Notes: generated by a model from the sequence alone, not told the origin. Positions 1 through 6,273 are shown, numbered from the stretch's first letter. The stretch is DNA of 8,878 bases from Acholeplasmataceae bacterium UBA4853 (GCA_002399815.1 DHEJ01000001.1:5139-14016), one strand, 5' to 3'. Made by a program: numbers and translations.

Positions 1-204
1 CCAACACATGCCATAACAATGGGTATTAAAGAAATTATGAATGCTAAAGAGATTATTGTTATTGCAACCGGTAAGAATAAAGCAGAGGCCGTATATCAAA
101 TGATTTTAGGAAAACTTGATGAACAAGTGCCTGCAACAATTCTTCAAAAACATCCAAATGTCACTGTATATTTAGATGTTGATGCTGCAAGTAAACTAAA
201 ATAA
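1..204 (+). CDS. nagB: Glucosamine-6-phosphate deaminase-family protein, C-terminal part
   Basis: The reading frame is open from base 1 and ends at TAA 202-204, so the gene begins before the window; the ATG at 19 is internal. The 67 visible residues match the C-terminal end of the NagB/6-phosphogluconolactonase fold. The pieces PTHAITMG, AKEIIVIATGKNKAEAV and LQKHPNVTVYLD are typical of NagB. NagB converts glucosamine-6-phosphate to fructose-6-phosphate and ammonia in the cytoplasm. The catalytic part is outside the window, so a NagB-like isomerase acting on another amino sugar phosphate is possible. It lies 13 nt before a ROK-family gene and is probably in one operon with it and the PIG-L deacetylase gene. 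The family call is fairly sure; the exact substrate is inferred. Confidence 0.82.
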   Translation, partial: PTHAITMGIKEIMNAKEIIVIATGKNKAEAVYQMILGKLDEQVPATILQKHPNVTVYLDVDAASKLK

Positions 205-217
205 GGAGGAAATATGT

Positions 218-1576
218 ATGAAATTTACATATCCAATGAAGTTAGATCCAAATTTTTCACCAGCAATTTTATTTTTTAATCAATTTAAAAAAGAAGTATT
301 AGATTCAAATCATTATGAAAAAATTAGTGTTGTTGTTGAAAGAAATGATGGATATAATGAATGTTATGATACAGTAATCTTTAAGGATGAAGAAAGATTT
401 AATGATAATCTATTTTATGTTGAAAGATTAGTAAAATCTCTATTATGGATTTATGGTGGTTTTAAAGTGACTTTAGTTTCTAATAAAAAACTATATGATG
501 CTTTAAAAGATATTTATCAAAACAGTAAAAGAGTTTTTGATGCTAAATTTATGTCAAGAATTTATGGTAAAAACTTTGAAATTTTACATAGTGATGTTAA
601 ACCAGTTTTAAACTCTATTGATCAACCTATTGGAAAACATTTAAAGGGTTATCGAATTGGTTTTGATGCTGGTGGATCAGATATGAAGGTATCTGCAGTG
701 GTTGATGGTAATCCAATATTTAGTGAAGAAATCGTTTGGTTTCCTAAATTAAATAGTGATCCAATTTACCATAAAACACATATTAGAAATGCTATTTTAA
801 AGGCAGTTGAAAAAATGCCAAGAGTTGATGCACTAGGTGTATCATCTGCAGGTGTTTATGTGCATAATGAGGCAAGAGTAGCAAGTTTATTTATTCAAGT
901 ACCTGATGATTTATTTGATCAACATATTAAAAACATTTATATTGATATTGCAAAAGAATTAAATATTCCACTTGAAGTAGCAAACGATGGTGATGTTACT
1001 GCACTAGCAGGATCAATGAGTTTAGGTAAGAATAAACTTTTAGGAATTGCAATGGGTACTAGTGAAGCTGCTGGTTATATTAATTCAGAGGGTAATATCA
1101 GTGGTTGGTTAAATGAGTTAGCATTTGTTCCAGTTGATTTCCAAGAACATGGTCCTGAGGATGAATGGAGCATGGATATTGGGGTTGGTTGTAAATACTT
1201 TAGTCAGGATGCAGTGATTCGTTTAGCTGAGGTTTCAGGTATTAAGTTTGAAAAAGATATGCCTTTGGCTGAAAGATTAAAAGTCGTTCAAAATCTTGAT
1301 AATCAAAGTGAAACATATCAAGAGATTTATAAAACAATTGGTACATATCTAGGATTTGGACTTGCATATTATAGTGAATTCTATGATATTGAAGAGGTTT
1401 TATTATTGGGTCGTGTGACTTCAGGACTTGGTGGTAAAATAATAATTGATACAGCTGTTGAAGTGTTAGATAAAGTGTTTCCTTCATTAGGTAAAAAGAT
1501 TCATATCTCATTACCAGATGAAAAAGCAAGAAGAGTCGGACAATCAGTAGCAGCTGCAAGTTTAGTTAAACTTTAA
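218..1576 (+). CDS. ROK-family sugar kinase-like protein lacking the ROK zinc motif
   Basis: This 452-residue protein has an unrecognised N-terminal region (about 1-140) followed by a ROK/ASKHA fold. Visible are the phosphate-1 loop DAGGSDMK (150-157), Asn256-Asp257 in ANDGDVTALAG (Asp257 fits the catalytic base), a phosphate-2 loop MGTSEAAG (279-286) and an adenosine-type segment EVLLLGRV (393-400). Typical ROK kinases are about 300 residues and carry GHx(9-11)CxCGxxGC. In my hand alignment that stretch (300-325) has Phe303 for His, Ser318 and Asp320 for the first two Cys, and only Cys325 kept, so zinc binding looks lost. There is no evident N-terminal DNA-binding helix-turn-helix, so a kinase is more likely than a repressor. 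ATG 218 follows GGAGGA (205-210) by 7 nt; the ATG at 214 is in another frame. Its place between NagB-like and PIG-L genes points to an amino sugar substrate, which is inference. Confidence 0.85.
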   Translation: MKFTYPMKLDPNFSPAILFFNQFKKEVLDSNHYEKISVVVERNDGYNECYDTVIFKDEERFNDNLFYVERLVKSLLWIYGGFKVTLVSNKKLYDALKDIYQNSKRVFDAKFMSRIYGKNFEILHSDVKPVLNSIDQPIGKHLKGYRIGFDAGGSDMKVSAVVDGNPIFSEEIVWFPKLNSDPIYHKTHIRNAILKAVEKMPRVDALGVSSAGVYVHNEARVASLFIQVPDDLFDQHIKNIYIDIAKELNIPLEVANDGDVTALAGSMSLGKNKLLGIAMGTSEAAGYINSEGNISGWLNELAFVPVDFQEHGPEDEWSMDIGVGCKYFSQDAVIRLAEVSGIKFEKDMPLAERLKVVQNLDNQSETYQEIYKTIGTYLGFGLAYYSEFYDIEEVLLLGRVTSGLGGKIIIDTAVEVLDKVFPSLGKKIHISLPDEKARRVGQSVAAASLVKL

Positions 1577-1592
1577 AAAGAAGGTAAATATC

Positions 1593-2441
1593 ATGCAAAA
1601 GTATAATGAAAAAACAGAGTTTTATGTACCAGATCATATCAATTTAGAAGCTGCATTTAAAAGAACAACCCATATGGCTGTTTTAGCACATCACGATGAT
1701 ATCGAGATTGGTGCATTTGATGGCGTACTTCAAACATTTCAACAAAAAGATAAATGGTTCTTTGGTGTTGTTGTTACAGATGGTTCAGGTAGTTCTAGAG
1801 GTGGAGCATATAAAAATTACACCAATGAAGATATGATGAAGGTTCGTAATCTAGAACAAAAGAAGGCAGCGATGCTAGGCGAATATGGACTTCAAGCATT
1901 CATTAATGCACCAAGTAGTCAAACAAAGGATCCAAAAGATCAAGTTGTTGTTGAAGAAATCAAAAAAATGATTTTAGATGCAAATCCAGAAGTTATTTAT
2001 ACACATAATCTTGCTGATAAACATGATACGCATATTGGTGTAGTTACTAAAACGATTAAAGCAATCCGTTTAATTGAACCAAAACTTAGACCAAAACATT
2101 TATATGCAGTTGAAGTTTGGAGAGATTTAGACTGGTTAATGGATGATGAGAAGGTTGTTTTTAATGTGGGTGGTAGACCAAATCTAGCAGCAAGTTTAGT
2201 TGAAGTATTTGATTCACAAATTGATGGTGCTAAGCGTTATGATTTAGCAGCCATTGGTAGAAGACTTGCTAATGCAACATTTTCTACAGCTCATGCAGTT
2301 GACCAAAGTGAAGCAGTGATCAACGGTATGGATCTTACACCACTGATTAAAGATGATTCAATTGATATGGTTGAGTTTATTTTACAAGCGATTGATCGTT
2401 TTAAAAAAGATGTAGAACATAAAATCAAAAAGATGTTATAA
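1593..2441 (+). CDS. PIG-L/LmbE-family zinc deacetylase
   Basis: The 282-residue protein has the PIG-L signature near its start: AHHDDIEIG (32-40), where the family usually has HPDD. His33 and Asp36 fit the zinc ligands and Asp35 the catalytic base, with His34 in place of the usual Pro. A second motif, HNLADKHDTHIG (138-149), supplies the third ligand, probably His147. VVVTDGSGSS (59-68) is the usual strand after the first motif. The family removes N-acetyl groups from GlcNAc-containing compounds, for example GlcNAc-PI, mycothiol and bacillithiol precursors and diacetylchitobiose. There is no signal peptide, so it is cytoplasmic. It starts 16 nt after the ROK gene with AAGAAGG at 1578-1584. 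With NagB and ROK neighbours, an N-acetylated amino sugar or its phosphate is the likely substrate (inferred). The stop codon lies inside the -10 box of the next unit. Confidence 0.88.
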   Translation: MQKYNEKTEFYVPDHINLEAAFKRTTHMAVLAHHDDIEIGAFDGVLQTFQQKDKWFFGVVVTDGSGSSRGGAYKNYTNEDMMKVRNLEQKKAAMLGEYGLQAFINAPSSQTKDPKDQVVVEEIKKMILDANPEVIYTHNLADKHDTHIGVVTKTIKAIRLIEPKLRPKHLYAVEVWRDLDWLMDDEKVVFNVGGRPNLAASLVEVFDSQIDGAKRYDLAAIGRRLANATFSTAHAVDQSEAVINGMDLTPLIKDDSIDMVEFILQAIDRFKKDVEHKIKKML

Positions 2442-2442
2442 T
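2434..2442 (+). promoter_or_regulatory. Extended -10 promoter for the 27-residue ORF
   Basis: TGTTATAAT is a perfect extended -10 element. It overlaps the TAA stop of the PIG-L gene (2439-2441) and ends 29 nt before the start at 2472. No convincing -35 was seen. The small ORF could also be reached by read-through from the operon, because no terminator lies between them. Confidence 0.55.
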
Positions 2443-2471
2443 ATATAAGGTAATTAAAGGAGAACATCACT

Positions 2472-2555
2472 ATGATAATGGGTAAAGATCGCAAAGGTCA
2501 ACACTTAAAGAAGAATCAAAGAAAAGCATCGATTCTAAAGAAAAAGAATAAATAA
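2472..2555 (+). CDS. Very basic 27-residue small protein, unknown function
   Basis: The frame from ATG 2472 to TAA 2553-2555 encodes 27 residues starting MIMGKDRKGQHLKKNQ. Eleven are Lys or Arg and only one is acidic, and there is no hydrophobic segment. A strong RBS, AAAGGAGA (2456-2463), sits 8 nt before the ATG; the ATG at 2478 would be 14 nt away and is less likely. The ORF is framed by an extended -10 promoter and, 9 nt after the stop, a perfect hairpin terminator. That layout, rather than length, is the argument that it is a gene. The composition fits a nucleic-acid- or ribosome-binding peptide, but I do not recognise the family and assign no function. Confidence 0.6.
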   Translation: MIMGKDRKGQHLKKNQRKASILKKKNK

Positions 2556-2564
2556 GTTATTTAT

Positions 2565-2593
2565 ACCGACAATTCGTTGTCGGTTTTCTTTTT
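2565..2593 (+). terminator. Rho-independent terminator of the small ORF
   Basis: ACCGACAA (2565-2572) pairs perfectly with TTGTCGGT (2577-2584) across a TTCG loop and is followed by a T-rich tract to 2593. Confidence 0.85.
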
Positions 2594-2595
2594 AT

Positions 2596-2630
2596 GGCAC
2601 AAAAAGCGTTTTGCTTTAGTGCCTTTTTTT
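2596..2630 (+). terminator. Second, tandem terminator
   Basis: GGCAC (2596-2600) pairs with GTGCC (2619-2623). An inner AAAGC/GCTTT stem (2603-2607 with 2613-2617) closes a GTTTT loop, and seven T follow (2624-2630). It begins 3 nt after the first terminator. The T7 runs straight into A7 (2631-2637) just ahead of the next promoter. Confidence 0.8.
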
Positions 2631-2647
2631 AAAAAAATGTCTCCTAG

Positions 2648-2656
2648 TGTTATAAT
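2648..2656 (+). promoter_or_regulatory. Extended -10 promoter of ntdP
   Basis: TGTTATAAT ends 22 nt before the ATG at 2679. The -35 region falls in the T7A7 tract and has no clear hexamer, so the TG extension probably compensates. The predicted leader is only about 16 nt. Confidence 0.65.
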
Positions 2657-2678
2657 AATTTATAAAGAAAGGTTTTTG

Positions 2679-3266
2679 ATGTCTATGAAGCTAAAACATA
2701 GTAGAAAAGTCCAAATTCACGGATATAAACATAATGGGAGCTTACATCGAGTTTGGATGAGTTCTTTTGTGATTGAGGATACCTTTGATTATTTAGTAAC
2801 CGGTAATATAAAAACCAAAGTCATTGAATCAGATGGTAGAAGTTGGTATACCAAAGAACCTGCAATTTGTTATTTTTTTGAAAAAGAATGGTTTAACGTG
2901 ATTGCGATGTTGAAAAAAGATGGTATTCATTATTATTGTAATATTTCTAGTCCTTATGTTTATGATGGTGAAGCTATCAAATATATTGATTATGATTTAG
3001 ACATTAAAGTGTTTCCAAATGGAAAAATGATCTTACTGGACCAAAAAGAGTATGATGAGAATGCATTATCGATGAATTATTCTGAGGATGTCAAAAAAAT
3101 CATTTTAGACGCGATGGAATCACTTAAAGGATGGATTAAGGAAAATCGTCCACCATTTAATAAAAGTCTTGTATTTAGCCATCATGAACGATTTAATAAG
3201 ATACTAGCGACTCAAGAAGAAAAAAATCAACAACGAATGGAACGTTTGAATAGAGAAAAACGTTAG
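2679..3266 (+). CDS. ntdP: Nucleoside tri-/diphosphate phosphatase (Ntdp, DUF402)
   Basis: The 195-residue protein closely resembles B. subtilis YgaC over most of its length. Shared pieces are the YKHNG-x3-HR-x-W region (16-26), ESDGR-x-W (50-56), EPAICYF (60-66), YYCN-x-SSP (85-92) and KYIDYDLDIKV (101-111); Asp104, Asp106 and Asp108 fit the metal-binding acidic cluster. The family hydrolyses nucleoside tri- and diphosphates in the cytoplasm in a metal-dependent way. ATG 2679 is chosen because GAAAGG (2667-2672) lies 6 nt ahead and the promoter is just upstream; Met3 (2685) is possible. The frame stays open upstream to a TTG at 2577, but that would place the start inside the terminators. The C-terminal 35 residues are charged and unlike the core. 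The gene has its own promoter and terminator. Confidence 0.93.
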   Translation: MSMKLKHSRKVQIHGYKHNGSLHRVWMSSFVIEDTFDYLVTGNIKTKVIESDGRSWYTKEPAICYFFEKEWFNVIAMLKKDGIHYYCNISSPYVYDGEAIKYIDYDLDIKVFPNGKMILLDQKEYDENALSMNYSEDVKKIILDAMESLKGWIKENRPPFNKSLVFSHHERFNKILATQEEKNQQRMERLNREKR

Positions 3267-3293
3267 AAGTGAGTTGATTCATTCATAGCGCCT

Positions 3294-3333
3294 AAAACAA
3301 CTTTGATGATTTGATCATTTAAGTTGTTTTTTT
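3294..3333 (+). terminator. Terminator of ntdP
   Basis: AAAACAACTT (3294-3303) pairs with AAGTTGTTTT (3321-3330). After a T-T mismatch, an inner stem (3305-3309 with 3315-3319) closes a five-base loop. A T-run continues to 3333. It starts 27 nt after the ntdP stop. Confidence 0.85.
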
Positions 3334-3354
3334 AAAAAGACGATGGTTAAATAT

Positions 3355-3425
3355 AAAAAAAGTTCCCACTGACTTAAGATAGTTTGTAAAGATTTTTTAC
3401 AATAATTATCTAACAGTTGGGAACT
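3355..3425 (-). terminator. Large hairpin terminator of tRNA-Gly
   Basis: On the + strand AGTTCCCACTG (3361-3371) pairs with CAGTTGGGAACT (3414-3425) with one bulged base. Inside, AGATA (3377-3381) pairs with TATCT (3407-3411), and TTGTAAA (3384-3390) with TTTACAA (3396-3402) around a GATTT loop. The run of seven A at 3355-3361 is the U-tract when read on the - strand, so this ends the tRNA-Gly transcript. No T-run follows on the + strand, so it works one way. At 65 nt it is long for a terminator. Confidence 0.8.
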
Positions 3426-3439
3426 ACTCTAAATTTATA

Positions 3440-3514
3440 TGGAGCCGGTGAAGGGAATCGGACCCTCGTTTAAGCCTTGGCAAGGCCTCGTAATAACCAT
3501 TATACGACACCGAC
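3440..3514 (-). tRNA. tRNA-Gly (anticodon GCC), CCA encoded
   Basis: Read on the - strand the cloverleaf is complete. The acceptor stem GTCGGTG pairs with CACCGGC (one T-G wobble), with discriminator T as expected for glycine, and CCA is encoded at 3442-3440. The D arm has A14, G18, G19 and A21. The anticodon loop is TTGCCAA on an AGGCC/GGCTT stem. The T arm GAGGG/CCCTT carries the loop TCCGATT. Canonical T-loops read TTCRANN, so position 55 is C instead of T. The gene is transcribed against all the neighbouring protein genes from its own strong promoter. Confidence 0.96.
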
Positions 3515-3527
3515 TTGCTGCCTTATT

Positions 3528-3556
3528 ATGATAACAAATCCAAACCATTATGTCAA
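3528..3556 (-). promoter_or_regulatory. Near-consensus promoter of tRNA-Gly
   Basis: On the - strand TTGACA (3556-3551), a 17-nt spacer and TATCAT (3533-3528) form a classical promoter. The predicted start is near 3521, about 7 nt before the tRNA 5' end. It has the only perfect -35 seen in the window. Confidence 0.88.
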
Positions 3557-3627
3557 TACGTTTTTTATTATTTTATATACTTTTTATTTGTTGATTGAGA
3601 TTCATATTTAATAAATATCAAGATACA

Positions 3628-3636
3628 TGTTATAAT
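3628..3636 (+). promoter_or_regulatory. Extended -10 promoter of the M50 operon
   Basis: TGTTATAAT ends 25 nt before the ATG at 3662, leaving a leader of about 19 nt. The -35 region (about 3608-3613, TTAATA) is weak. Confidence 0.65.
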
Positions 3637-3661
3637 TTTTATGAAATAAAGGTGTATACAT

Positions 3662-4786
3662 ATGAAAAAGGGCTTAAAGCAGATATTAATAGTTATCTTA
3701 ATTGCTTGTTTAATCGGGTTTTTTAATACGTTAGCTACGTATGAAGGATTTTGGAATCATTTTAATAAAGGATTAGCAACAAGTAATTTTTATCTTCATA
3801 TACTCTATGGGATTATTTCTTTATTTTTAGTCATTTTAATCCATGAACTAGGACATGCTCTCACTTTTATGAAGTACCATATAAAAATTAAAGCATTGTA
3901 TGTTTTATGTTTTGCTTTTGTAAATGATAAGGGATGGAAACTTAGATTCAATTTCAAATTCTTATTACTTTTAGGTGGCATAGTTATTCCTGATGTTGTA
4001 AGAATTGATAGTCAAGAAAAAGAAGATGAAGTTGTTGGAATTTTTAAGAAAGTATTACTGGCTGGACCCAATACATCACTCATTTATGGTGTAATCATCT
4101 TTATTCTGTGGCTAGGCTTTCTATTTACAAGTTTTTATTGGATAAGTGGGTTCTTATTTACAATGATGCTAATCACCTCAATTATGACTATTTTAGTGGT
4201 TTTATCTTCTAAGGTATCAAGACCTGGTATCTATGGAGACTATGCAGCAATTAAAGCATTTGAAGATGATCAAATATTTAAATTAACCTATTTATTACAA
4301 TTAGTATCACTGGTTAAAAGAGATGAATTGAGTTTGTCATACCTATGGAAAAAGGTTGTTTATACTTTAGAACAAAATGGTTTTTATAGTCATAAGATGT
4401 ATCCTAATTTACTAAAACATTACTTATATGAAATGACATTTGAAGATCAAATTGGATGTACAAGTGTTGATCAAAAAATAGATAAATTAGTAAATCGATT
4501 ACCACTTAATTCTGATGGCTATAGTCTGTATTTCCAAATGATGTATTATTACTATAAGCGTGATCAAATGGATATTGTTTATCAATTGATTAATGATGAG
4601 AAATTTAATCGATATGAGATTGATAAACGTGTTCAAAACTATCATTTAAGATTAACGAATCATTTACTAAAGTTTAAAGATGAAAGTGCATTTTTAAATG
4701 AAGAGAAAAATCAAGTTTCATCTACGATGGATTGGGTATATAAACCATTGAATATAAAATATGAACTTAAAGAGATAAAAAAATGA
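3662..4786 (+). CDS. M50-family (site-2-protease-like) membrane metallopeptidase
   Basis: The 374-residue protein has hydrophobic segments at about 7-26, 44-60, 99-112, 138-158 and 160-182. The zinc motif HELGH (61-65) lies at the end of the second, as in M50 intramembrane proteases: His61 and His65 would bind zinc and Glu62 is catalytic. AGPN (134-137) matches the conserved Gly-Pro turn, and Asp193 in PGIYGDY may be the third ligand. The C-terminal part (about 190-374) is soluble, charged and helix-rich, with no domain I can name. There is no PDZ domain and no obvious RseP or SpoIVFB orthology, so the substrate is unknown. AAAGG (3648-3652) precedes the ATG. The gene overlaps the next by ATGA, so the two are translationally coupled. 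Its TGA stop supports the standard code. Confidence 0.85.
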   Translation: MKKGLKQILIVILIACLIGFFNTLATYEGFWNHFNKGLATSNFYLHILYGIISLFLVILIHELGHALTFMKYHIKIKALYVLCFAFVNDKGWKLRFNFKFLLLLGGIVIPDVVRIDSQEKEDEVVGIFKKVLLAGPNTSLIYGVIIFILWLGFLFTSFYWISGFLFTMMLITSIMTILVVLSSKVSRPGIYGDYAAIKAFEDDQIFKLTYLLQLVSLVKRDELSLSYLWKKVVYTLEQNGFYSHKMYPNLLKHYLYEMTFEDQIGCTSVDQKIDKLVNRLPLNSDGYSLYFQMMYYYYKRDQMDIVYQLINDEKFNRYEIDKRVQNYHLRLTNHLLKFKDESAFLNEEKNQVSSTMDWVYKPLNIKYELKEIKK

Positions 4787-5532
4787 AGAAATATCAGGAT
4801 ATAAATTCTAGTGTTATAGATAAATGGGTTGATGAGGGTTGGGAATGGAGTATTCCAGTTTCACATGAAGCATTTTTAGATGCTAAAAATGGTCAATGGG
4901 ATGTTGTTTTAACACCAAATAAGGTTGTTCCTAAATCATGGTTTGGTGAATTAAAGGGTAAAAAGATTTTAGGTTTAGCAAGTGGTGGTGGTCAACAAAT
5001 GCCAATCTTTGTTGCATTAGGTGCTCTTGTTACGTGTTTAGATTACTCACAAAGACAATTAGATCAAGAAGCAGTTGTTGCTAAAAGAGAAGGTTATGAG
5101 ATAAAACTTGTTAAAGCGGATATGACTAAAAGATTACCTTTTGATGATGAGTCTTTTGATTTAATTTTTCATCCTGTCTCTAATGTATATATAGAACAAG
5201 TTGAACCGGTATTTAAAGAATGCTACCGAATCCTAAAAAAAGGTGGTATCTTACTATCAGGTTTAGATAATGGATTAAACTTTGCTTTTGATGAGGAAGA
5301 TGGCAAGATTTTATTTGATTTACCATTTAATCCACTCATTGATCAAGAACAATATGATTATATGGTTAAGCATGATTATGGTATTCAATTTAGCCATACA
5401 ATCACGGAACAGATTGGCGGTCAGTTAAAAGCTGGTTTTAGATTAATTGATTTATATGAAGATACGAATAAAAGTGGTATGTTGAAAGATAATAATATTC
5501 CTACATTCTTAGCGACCAAAGTAGAAAAGTAA
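4783..5532 (+). CDS. Class I SAM-dependent methyltransferase
   Basis: This 249-residue protein has a Rossmann-type methyltransferase core. Motif I is LGLASGGGQQ (63-72), an acidic residue Asp87 ends strand 2 in CLDYS, Asp113 sits in KADM, FDLIF (125-129) leads to the motif IV region, and ECYRILKKGG (146-155) is the usual post-core helix. About 55 residues precede the core, and the C-terminal 80 residues probably form the substrate lid. The family resembles small-molecule methyltransferases (Methyltransf_11 type); the acceptor cannot be read from the sequence. It begins inside the stop of the M50 gene (4 nt overlap) with only a weak RBS, so coupling is likely. A link to the M50 protein's substrate is possible but unproven. 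Confidence 0.88.
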   Translation: MKKYQDINSSVIDKWVDEGWEWSIPVSHEAFLDAKNGQWDVVLTPNKVVPKSWFGELKGKKILGLASGGGQQMPIFVALGALVTCLDYSQRQLDQEAVVAKREGYEIKLVKADMTKRLPFDDESFDLIFHPVSNVYIEQVEPVFKECYRILKKGGILLSGLDNGLNFAFDEEDGKILFDLPFNPLIDQEQYDYMVKHDYGIQFSHTITEQIGGQLKAGFRLIDLYEDTNKSGMLKDNNIPTFLATKVEK

Positions 5533-5534
5533 CT

Positions 5535-6068
5535 ATGGAAAGATTTGTTGGATTATTTAGAGGCATTAATGTTGGTGGTAACCATAAGGTTGACATGAAA
5601 ACTTTAAAGTCTGTCATGGAAAATGATGATTATATAGATGTTAAAACCTATATTAATTCTGGTAATGTCATATTTAGATCAAATATATTAAAAACAGATG
5701 TTCACCAAAAAAGATTAGAAGAACTTTTAAGAAAACATTTTGATGTAGAATCAAAGGTATTGGTGTTGACTAAGAATCATTTCAATGAGATTGCCTGTAT
5801 GATTCCAAAGCATTTTGAAAATGATGATTCGTTTAAGGCTGATGTATTATTTTATTTTGATGAGATTACTAGTTTAGATATCGATTCAATACCGATTAAT
5901 AAAGGTTTTGTTGAAACTGTGTATTTAAATAAAGCTTTAATTTGTGGGGTCAATAGAACAGATCAAGGAAAAAGTGGACTAGATAAAATTGTTGGTAAGA
6001 AAGTATATCAACTACTTACAATAAGAAATGTAAATACAGTCAGAAAGATTCAAGCGTTATTAGAATAA
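5535..6068 (+). CDS. DUF1697 family protein
   Basis: The 177-residue protein matches DUF1697 at both ends: LFRGINVGGNHKVDMKTL (7-24) and YINSGNVIF (39-47) near the start, and LLTIRNVNTVRKI near the end. That is the usual length for the family, which is widespread in bacteria without a settled biochemical role. The start follows the methyltransferase stop by 2 nt and has no clear Shine-Dalgarno of its own, so it is probably translated by coupling as the last gene of the M50 operon. No + strand terminator was found behind it: the hairpin there has its T-tract on the - strand and overlaps this gene's stop codon. Confidence 0.92.
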   Translation: MERFVGLFRGINVGGNHKVDMKTLKSVMENDDYIDVKTYINSGNVIFRSNILKTDVHQKRLEELLRKHFDVESKVLVLTKNHFNEIACMIPKHFENDDSFKADVLFYFDEITSLDIDSIPINKGFVETVYLNKALICGVNRTDQGKSGLDKIVGKKVYQLLTIRNVNTVRKIQALLE

Positions 6069-6094
6069 AAAAACACCTAAATAATTTAGATGTT
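6067..6094 (-). terminator. Terminator of tRNA-Thr
   Basis: Read on the - strand, AACATCTAAA (6094-6085) pairs with TTTAGGTGTT (6081-6072) across a 3-nt loop with one U-G wobble. A run of T follows (complement of A 6067-6073). On the + strand the wobble becomes a C-A mismatch and no T-run follows, so it serves the tRNA. Its tail reaches the stop codon of the DUF1697 gene. Confidence 0.8.
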
Positions 6095-6109
6095 CATCTT
6101 AATCTATTC

Positions 6110-6183
6110 TGGTGCCCAATGCAAGAATCGGACTTGCGATTCATCCTTACCATGGATGCGTGATACCACTTCACCAATTGGGC
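6110..6183 (-). tRNA. tRNA-Thr (anticodon GGT), CCA encoded
   Basis: On the - strand the acceptor GCCCAAT pairs perfectly with ATTGGGC, with discriminator A and an encoded CCA (6112-6110). The D stem GTGA/TCAC encloses G18 G19. The anticodon loop is ATGGTAA on a CATCC/GGATG stem, giving anticodon GGT for threonine ACC/ACT codons. The T stem GCAAG/CTTGC carries the loop TCCGATT, so position 55 is C, exactly as in the tRNA-Gly of this window. It is transcribed against the surrounding genes from its own promoter. Confidence 0.96.
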
Positions 6184-6203
6184 TAAAATAATCGTGCAAA
6201 ATG

Positions 6204-6212
6204 ATTATAACA
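6204..6212 (-). promoter_or_regulatory. Extended -10 promoter of tRNA-Thr
   Basis: On the - strand TGTTATAAT (6212-6204) is a perfect extended -10 that places the start near 6197, about 14 nt before the tRNA. The -35 region is T-rich without a good hexamer. Confidence 0.7.
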
Positions 6213-6273
6213 AACCTCAACATAAAAATAAAGTCTTAACTGGTTAAAAATAGGTTTGAATTCGTATAAATAA

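Noticed and set aside
1242..1559. 105-codon ORF on the - strand
   Set aside because: It lies wholly inside the ROK gene in another frame, has a Leu/Tyr/His/Phe-rich composition typical of antisense shadows of AT-rich genes, and has no RBS or motif.
2291..2494. 67-codon ORF on the - strand
   Set aside because: It is antisense to the end of the PIG-L gene and to the small ORF's promoter and RBS. No domain or start signal supports it.
2577..2678. N-terminal extension of ntdP from a TTG
   Set aside because: The extension would be translated from the terminator hairpins and lies upstream of the promoter. The RBS and family homology start at 2679.
3361..3425. Hairpin as a T-box riboswitch or mobile-element end
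   Set aside because: It lies downstream of the tRNA with the U-tract on the tRNA's strand. There is no specifier loop, target duplication or transposase.
4784..4786. TGA read as tryptophan (Mycoplasma code 4)
   Set aside because: All tryptophans in the window are TGG, and no gene needs an internal TGA. Reading this TGA through adds only a few residues before TAA.
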